Under the pieces are notes generated by a model that saw only the letters and a list, made by a program, of their open reading frames with translations, did not search any database and was not told the DNA's origin. From Alphaproteobacteria bacterium (GTDB lineage Bacteria > Pseudomonadota > Alphaproteobacteria > UBA828): a DNA stretch of 10,139 nucleotides. Numbering within the stretch: position 1 is the first letter of the stretch; every line of letters starts with the position of its first letter. The position numbers and the translations under genes were made by a program. This document shows positions 6,730 to 10,139 of the stretch, in pieces. The DNA lies in contig JAJDVB010000073.1 of NCBI GenBank assembly GCA_022826345.1, positions 1 to 10,139 on the forward strand. The letters are read 5' to 3'.

Positions 6730-7506
6730 ATGCAGCGAGCGATGGACATCAACAGCGACGTGGGCGAGAGCTTCGGCAACTACTCCTTCGGCGCCGACGC
6801 CGAGATCATTCCGCATCTCTCTTCGGTCAACGTGGCCTGCGGCTTTCACGCGGGCGATCCCGTGCACATGGAGCGCACGGTGACGCTGGCCAAGGAGAAC
6901 GACGTCGCCGTCGGCGTGCACTGGGGCCTGCCCGACGTCAACGGCTTCGGCCGGCGCGAGATGAAGATCTCCACCGACGAGGCGCGCTGCCTCACGCTCT
7001 ACCAGATCGGCGCGCTGCGTCAGATCGCGTCATCGGTGGGCGCCACCATCGACCATCTTGTTCCCCACGGCGCGCTCTACCCAATGCTGGCGCGGGACGA
7101 GAAGATCGGCGGCGCCATGGTCGATGCGATCAACAGCGTGGGCCAACCCTGGGTGCTCTACTGGCCCACCCCGCTGGAGCGGCACCGCTTCTACGAGATC
7201 GCCGGGCGCGAAGGCATCCCCATCATCCACGAGATCTGCATCGACCTGGACTACCGCGCCGACGGCTCGCTGATCGTGGAGCGGGTAAAGCAGGCCAGAG
7301 ACCCCGGTTATATCGCCGACCGGGTCCAGCGCTTCGTCGAGGAAGGCAAGCTGCGCACGGTGGACGACACCGACCTGGAGTTCGAGGCGCAGGCGATCCT
7401 GCTCCACGGCGACGGCCCCAACGCCGCCGAGGTGGTCAGTGCCGTGCGGACGACGCTTGAACGCATGCAGGTCGCCGTCCAGCCCGCCAGCACGCTGGTG
7501 CACTGA
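6730..7506 (+). CDS. pxpA: LamB/YcsF-family protein (PxpA-like), divergent
   Basis: LamB/YcsF family, a TIM-barrel-like deacetylase-fold protein. PxpA is the third subunit of ATP-dependent 5-oxoprolinase; other family members sit with carboxylase genes and have unknown substrates. In 258 residues I see MDINSDVGESFG (5-16), VACGFHAGDP (35-44), GVHWGLPDVNGFGRR (62-76), LVPHGALYP (109-117), YRADGSL (176-182) and LHGDGPNA (224-231). Length and order of motifs are normal. Unusual are W in place of P in the HPG/HPS motif, P in place of N after PHGALY, and an EICIDLDY segment where family members known to me read E-x-F-A-D-R-x-Y. ATG 6730 is supported by GGGGGA 6 bases upstream; ATG 6742 would also fit the family N-terminus. 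It lies 25 bp after pxpC and ends the operon before a strong terminator. Confidence 0.82.
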   Translation: MQRAMDINSDVGESFGNYSFGADAEIIPHLSSVNVACGFHAGDPVHMERTVTLAKENDVAVGVHWGLPDVNGFGRREMKISTDEARCLTLYQIGALRQIASSVGATIDHLVPHGALYPMLARDEKIGGAMVDAINSVGQPWVLYWPTPLERHRFYEIAGREGIPIIHEICIDLDYRADGSLIVERVKQARDPGYIADRVQRFVEEGKLRTVDDTDLEFEAQAILLHGDGPNAAEVVSAVRTTLERMQVAVQPASTLVH

Positions 7507-7533
7507 ACCAGCCACTCAAGATTTGAGAAACAA

Positions 7534-7569
7534 AAACCCCGGCGCCCGCAGTCCTGAGCGCCGGGGTTT
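7534..7569. terminator. Bidirectional hairpin terminator between pxpA and amiE
   Basis: AAACCCCGGCGC (7534-7545) pairs perfectly with GCGCCGGGGTTT (7558-7569), a 12-bp stem with a 12-base loop. On the minus strand the stem ends in five Ts, so it best serves amiE; on the plus strand it ends in TTTA, adequate for the pxp operon. It lies 28 bp past the pxpA stop and 37 bp past the amiE stop, in a convergent gap. A weaker 5-bp stem (GAGCC 7584-7588 with GGCTC 7596-7600) lies between it and amiE. Confidence 0.85.
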
Positions 7570-7605
7570 AGATGTACTACAGAGAGCCTGAAGCGGGCTC
7601 GCCCC

Positions 7606-8646
7606 CTACTCCGCCGCCATCTTCTGCGGCTCGGGAATGCCGTCGACAGGGCAGCCCGTGACGCCGATCGAATCCCGCGTAATGGACTCGACCATCTGCT
7701 GCGCCCGGCGCGGGTCCTGCACCCAGGTGCGGTAGAAGTCGAACGGGCACTCGGCCACGCCCTTCTCGCCGTCACCCGAGGCATAGACGCCGGTGTAGCC
7801 CCGGTGGACCAGCTTGAAGAGGTGGTTCTGCGCCTGGTCGTTCTCGCGCGCGTCGCGAATCTGCGACACCGAGAGCTGGGCGTACTGGATGCCGTACTCC
7901 TCCTCGCCGCACTCGCCGAGGGTGCGGCCGTCGAAGCCGATGATCCCCGAGTGGCCGAAGTAGGTGTAGACGCCATCGTTGCCGGCGGCGTTGGCGACCG
8001 CCACGTAGCAGCAGTTGGCCCAGGCCATCGCCTTCGCCATCATGATCTGCTGGTCCTTCGCCGGGTACATGTAGCCCTGGCAACGGACGATCAGCTCGGC
8101 GCCCTTGACCGCGCAGTCGCGCCAGATCTCGGGATAGTTGCCGTCATCGCAGATGATCAGGCTGATCTTGAGGCCCTTGGGCCCGGTGCTCACGTACGTG
8201 TTGCCGCCGGGATACCAGCCCTCGATCGGGCACCAGGGCAGGATCTTCCGGTATTTCTGGACGATATCACCCTCGTTGTTCATCAGGATGAGGGTGTTGT
8301 ACGGGTTCTTGTTGGGGTGATCCTCGTGCACCTCGCCGGTGAGCGAGAAGACGCCCCAGGTGTTCGCCTCGCGGCAGGCCTCGGCAAAGATGTCGGTCTC
8401 AGGCCCCGGAATCTCCGACGCCGTGTCGAACATCTCCTGGCGGTCGTACATGATCCCGTGCGTGCTGTATTCCGGGAAGATCGCGAGATCCATCCCCGGC
8501 AGCCCGACCTTCGCGCCGACGATCATGTCGCCGATCTTCTTGCAGTTGTCGATCACCTCCTGGCGCGTGTGCAGGCGCGGCATCTTGTACTGAAAGACCG
8601 CGCAACCCACGGTATCCGGGCTGCTGACGATATCGCCGTGTCTCAT
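7606..8646 (-). CDS. amiE: Aliphatic amidase AmiE
   Basis: Nitrilase-superfamily amidase that hydrolyses short aliphatic amides (acetamide, propionamide and similar) to the acid and ammonia in the cytoplasm. At 346 residues it has the length I recall for Pseudomonas AmiE and appears collinear with it. The start MRHGDI and the catalytic residues Glu59 (FPEYS), Lys134 (QKYRKILPW) and Cys166 ([16 protein letters not shown]) fall at the expected numbers, with Glu142 in PIEGWYPGG. The segment [20 protein letters not shown] (188-207) and [14 protein letters not shown] are typical of aliphatic amidase rather than formamidase. An AGGGAGG ribosome site (8660-8654) stands 7 bases before the ATG. It follows urtE by 121 bp on the same strand and may have its own promoter. 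Placement beside an importer suggests uptake and use of amides as nitrogen or carbon source. Confidence 0.95.
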   Translation of the reverse strand: MRHGDIVSSPDTVGCAVFQYKMPRLHTRQEVIDNCKKIGDMIVGAKVGLPGMDLAIFPEYSTHGIMYDRQEMFDTASEIPGPETDIFAEACREANTWGVFSLTGEVHEDHPNKNPYNTLILMNNEGDIVQKYRKILPWCPIEGWYPGGNTYVSTGPKGLKISLIICDDGNYPEIWRDCAVKGAELIVRCQGYMYPAKDQQIMMAKAMAWANCCYVAVANAAGNDGVYTYFGHSGIIGFDGRTLGECGEEEYGIQYAQLSVSQIRDARENDQAQNHLFKLVHRGYTGVYASGDGEKGVAECPFDFYRTWVQDPRRAQQMVESITRDSIGVTGCPVDGIPEPQKMAAE

Positions 8647-8682
8647 GGCAAGACCTCCCTAGCCATCCGTTTCCTGCGCGCG

Positions 8683-8711
8683 TTTATACCGCGCCCCGGA
8701 CCGGGAACCAA
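8683..8711 (-). promoter_or_regulatory. Putative amiE promoter
   Basis: On the minus strand TTGGTT (8711-8706), 17 bp, then TATAAA (8688-8683), 36 bp before the amiE ATG. TATAAA stands out in GC-rich surroundings, and no terminator hairpin is visible between urtE and this point. amiE may therefore be read both from here and from the urt transcript. Assigned by eye. Confidence 0.4.
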
Positions 8712-8767
8712 CAACGGGCTAAGCGGAGCAGGGCTGCAATTGAGGGGTGGCGGCGGCCAGTTGGTCG

Positions 8768-9463
8768 CTAGACGGTCATGTGCCTGCGCACGATTTCGTC
8801 TGTCAACGCGTCGATCGCGCCACTCGCGGCGATCTCGCCTCTTTCGATGATACAGAAGTGCTGGGACGACGCGCGTGCGAATTTCACGTTCTGTTCGACA
8901 AGAACGATCGTCATGCCGACCTGTTTATTGAGTCGTTGAATCGTGTCTTCGATCTGCTCGACGATGTTGGGCTGGATGCCTTCCGTCGGCTCATCCATCA
9001 GCAGAATTCGGGGCTCGGACGCCAGCGCCCGTGCGATCGCCAACTGCTGCTGCTGGCCGCCCGACAACAACCCCGCCCTGCGGCCGAGGTTGTCGCGCAA
9101 ATAAGGGAACATGTCCCTCACCAGCTCGGGCACTGCCCGCCTACGGTCGCCGCGCGCGTAACATCCCATCAGAATATTGTCGCGGATTGAAAAATCGGGA
9201 ATGAGCTCCCGTCCCTGGGGAACGTAGCCGAGTCCGCCACGGGCGCGAAGATAGGTGGGCCTTGTGGTAATGTCCTCCCCGTCCAGCGTGATCGTGCCAC
9301 GAGTGCGGACGTCCAGTCCCAGAATGCTCTTGAGCAGCGTCGTCTTGCCGACGCCGTTCCGCCCCAGAATGCTGACGATTTCGCCACTCTGAACCGACAA
9401 ATCTATGTCGCGCAAGACGTGGCTCGCGCCGTAATAGGCATTCACTTGCAGGAGCTCAAGCAT
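8768..9463 (-). CDS. urtE: Urea/short-chain amide ABC transporter ATPase UrtE
   Basis: Second ATPase of a branched-chain-amino-acid-type (HAAT) importer for urea or small amides, at the inner face of the membrane. The 231 residues contain Walker A GRNGVGKT (34-41), Q-loop PQGRE (82-86), signature LSGGQQQQLAIARAL (133-147), Walker B ILLMDEP (153-159) and EGIQPNIVEQI right after it, a string typical of UrtE as opposed to LivF. The switch position reads VLVEQN, with Gln where many ABC proteins have His, which is normal in the LivF/UrtE group. ATG 9463 overlaps the end of urtD by 8 bp. Its base composition is less GC-rich than the pxp genes. With amiE downstream, the cargo could be amides instead of urea. 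Confidence 0.9.
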   Translation of the reverse strand: MLELLQVNAYYGASHVLRDIDLSVQSGEIVSILGRNGVGKTTLLKSILGLDVRTRGTITLDGEDITTRPTYLRARGGLGYVPQGRELIPDFSIRDNILMGCYARGDRRRAVPELVRDMFPYLRDNLGRRAGLLSGGQQQQLAIARALASEPRILLMDEPTEGIQPNIVEQIEDTIQRLNKQVGMTIVLVEQNVKFARASSQHFCIIERGEIAASGAIDALTDEIVRRHMTV

Positions 9464-10139
9464 GGGTGATGCCGCCGCTTCCTAGATAAGCATCGATCAC
9501 CGCCTGGTCGTTTTCGATTTGCTCGACCGTCCCTTCTGCGAGCTTCTTGCCCAAGTGCATGACGGTAATGACCTCGCAAATCGACCGCACGAACGTCATG
9601 TCGTGCTCGACGACGATGATCGAATGCTCTCCCCTGAGGCTGTTGATAATCTCGGAGGTCTTTTCCGTTTCCAGGGCCGTCATGCCCGCCGTGGGCTCAT
9701 CCAGCAGGACGAGCTTTGGGTTCTGCACCAGAACCATGCCGAGCTCCAGCCACTGCGTCTGCCCGTGAGACAGGTTCCCGGCAAGGTTAGCGCTCTCCTC
9801 GGTCAGGCTGGACAGCTCCAAAGCGCGCTCGATCTGTCGATCGAGTTGGCGCGGCTTCGCGCTTACCAGCAAGTTGCGCCACACCGACAGGCTGCGGGTG
9901 TACGCCACCTCCAGATTCTCCCGCACCGTCAGGTCCTTGAACACGCTCGGCACCTGAAATTTCCGGCCGATTCCCCGGCGCGCTATCTTGTGCTCCTGCC
10001 GATTGGTGATGTTGTCACCCAGGAAGGTCACCTTGCCCCCGGTCGACTTGGTGCGGCCGGTGATGAGGTCCATGAGCGTCGTCTTGCCCGCGCCATTGGC
10101 CCCGATAAGGACGCGCAACTCCCCCTCCTCCACGGCCAT
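9456..10139 (-). CDS. urtD: Urea/amide ABC transporter ATPase UrtD (5' end outside window)
   Basis: First ATPase of the same importer. The visible 227 residues begin just before Walker A (GANGAGKT). They include GRKFQVPSVFKDLTVRENLEVA, signature LSHGQTQWLELGM (with His at the usual second Gly position, as in UrtD), Walker B LVLLDEPTAGMT, and the switch VVEHDMTFVRSI with the His kept. The tail VIDAYLGSGG is typical. The ATG at the window edge is almost certainly an internal Met: UrtD proteins have about 20-30 residues ahead of the GELRVLIG strand, so the gene continues to the right. The stop TGA lies within the start of urtE. Permease and binding-protein genes (urtABC type) are expected upstream, beyond 10139. 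Confidence 0.9.
   Translation of the reverse strand: MAVEEGELRVLIGANGAGKTTLMDLITGRTKSTGGKVTFLGDNITNRQEHKIARRGIGRKFQVPSVFKDLTVRENLEVAYTRSLSVWRNLLVSAKPRQLDRQIERALELSSLTEESANLAGNLSHGQTQWLELGMVLVQNPKLVLLDEPTAGMTALETEKTSEIINSLRGEHSIIVVEHDMTFVRSICEVITVMHLGKKLAEGTVEQIENDQAVIDAYLGSGGITHA

Noticed and set aside
7804..8850. Plus-strand open frame of 348 codons opposite amiE
   Set aside because: Shadow of amiE, which has its full set of catalytic residues.
10137..10139. ATG at the window edge as the true urtD start
   Set aside because: UrtD needs its first strand and loop ahead of Walker A; this Met sits too close to the GELRVLIG strand.

Overview
The window looks like chromosomal DNA of a high-GC alphaproteobacterium. 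The basis is the hopanoid genes hpnG and hpnH, an hpnH-linked ispH, a Urt-type ABC transporter beside an aliphatic amidase, and a GC content that reaches about 74% where I counted it by hand. The order is uncertain; Rhodospirillales-like is a guess. The first ~110 bases are C/G homopolymer runs and are most easily read as a poor-quality contig end.

Left part (159-3065): hopanoid side-chain synthesis. hpnG (+) meets hpnH (-) tail to tail, and the two coding regions overlap by 48 bp. ispH lies 6 bp upstream of hpnH on the same strand. IspH makes the C5 isoprenoid precursors, HpnH joins an adenosyl group to diploptene, and HpnG removes adenine to give the ribosyl-type intermediate. A non-coding stretch of about 570 bp (3066-3631) follows; it holds an array of GGGA(T/C) repeats spaced about 10 bp apart that resembles an MraZ-type operator. 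Then comes cutA (3632-3973, +).

Middle (3989-4644): a type II toxin-antitoxin pair on the minus strand, with a Phd/YefM-like antitoxin and a PIN-domain VapC toxin. They overlap by 4 bp and the toxin starts at GTG. An AT-rich intergenic patch separates this pair from the next operon, which runs the other way.

Right-centre (4819-7506, +): a tight three-gene operon in the order pxpB-pxpC-pxpA (KipI-, KipA- and LamB/YcsF-type). The two carboxyltransferase-like subunits have sequence features of urea carboxylase rather than plain 5-oxoprolinase, and the YcsF-type protein departs from the usual motifs at several conserved places. No biotin carboxylase or biotin carrier gene is present in the window. 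The substrate is therefore open; a urea-, amide- or lactam-like compound is plausible.

Right (7606-10139, -): urtD (cut by the window edge), urtE and amiE read leftward. AmiE is a near-canonical 346-residue aliphatic amidase with Glu59, Lys134 and Cys166. UrtD and UrtE are the two ATPases of a urea or short-chain-amide importer. amiE and the pxp operon converge on a strong shared hairpin terminator (7534-7569). The right half thus appears devoted to uptake and breakdown of small amide nitrogen compounds. The urtDE segment is clearly less GC-rich than the rest.
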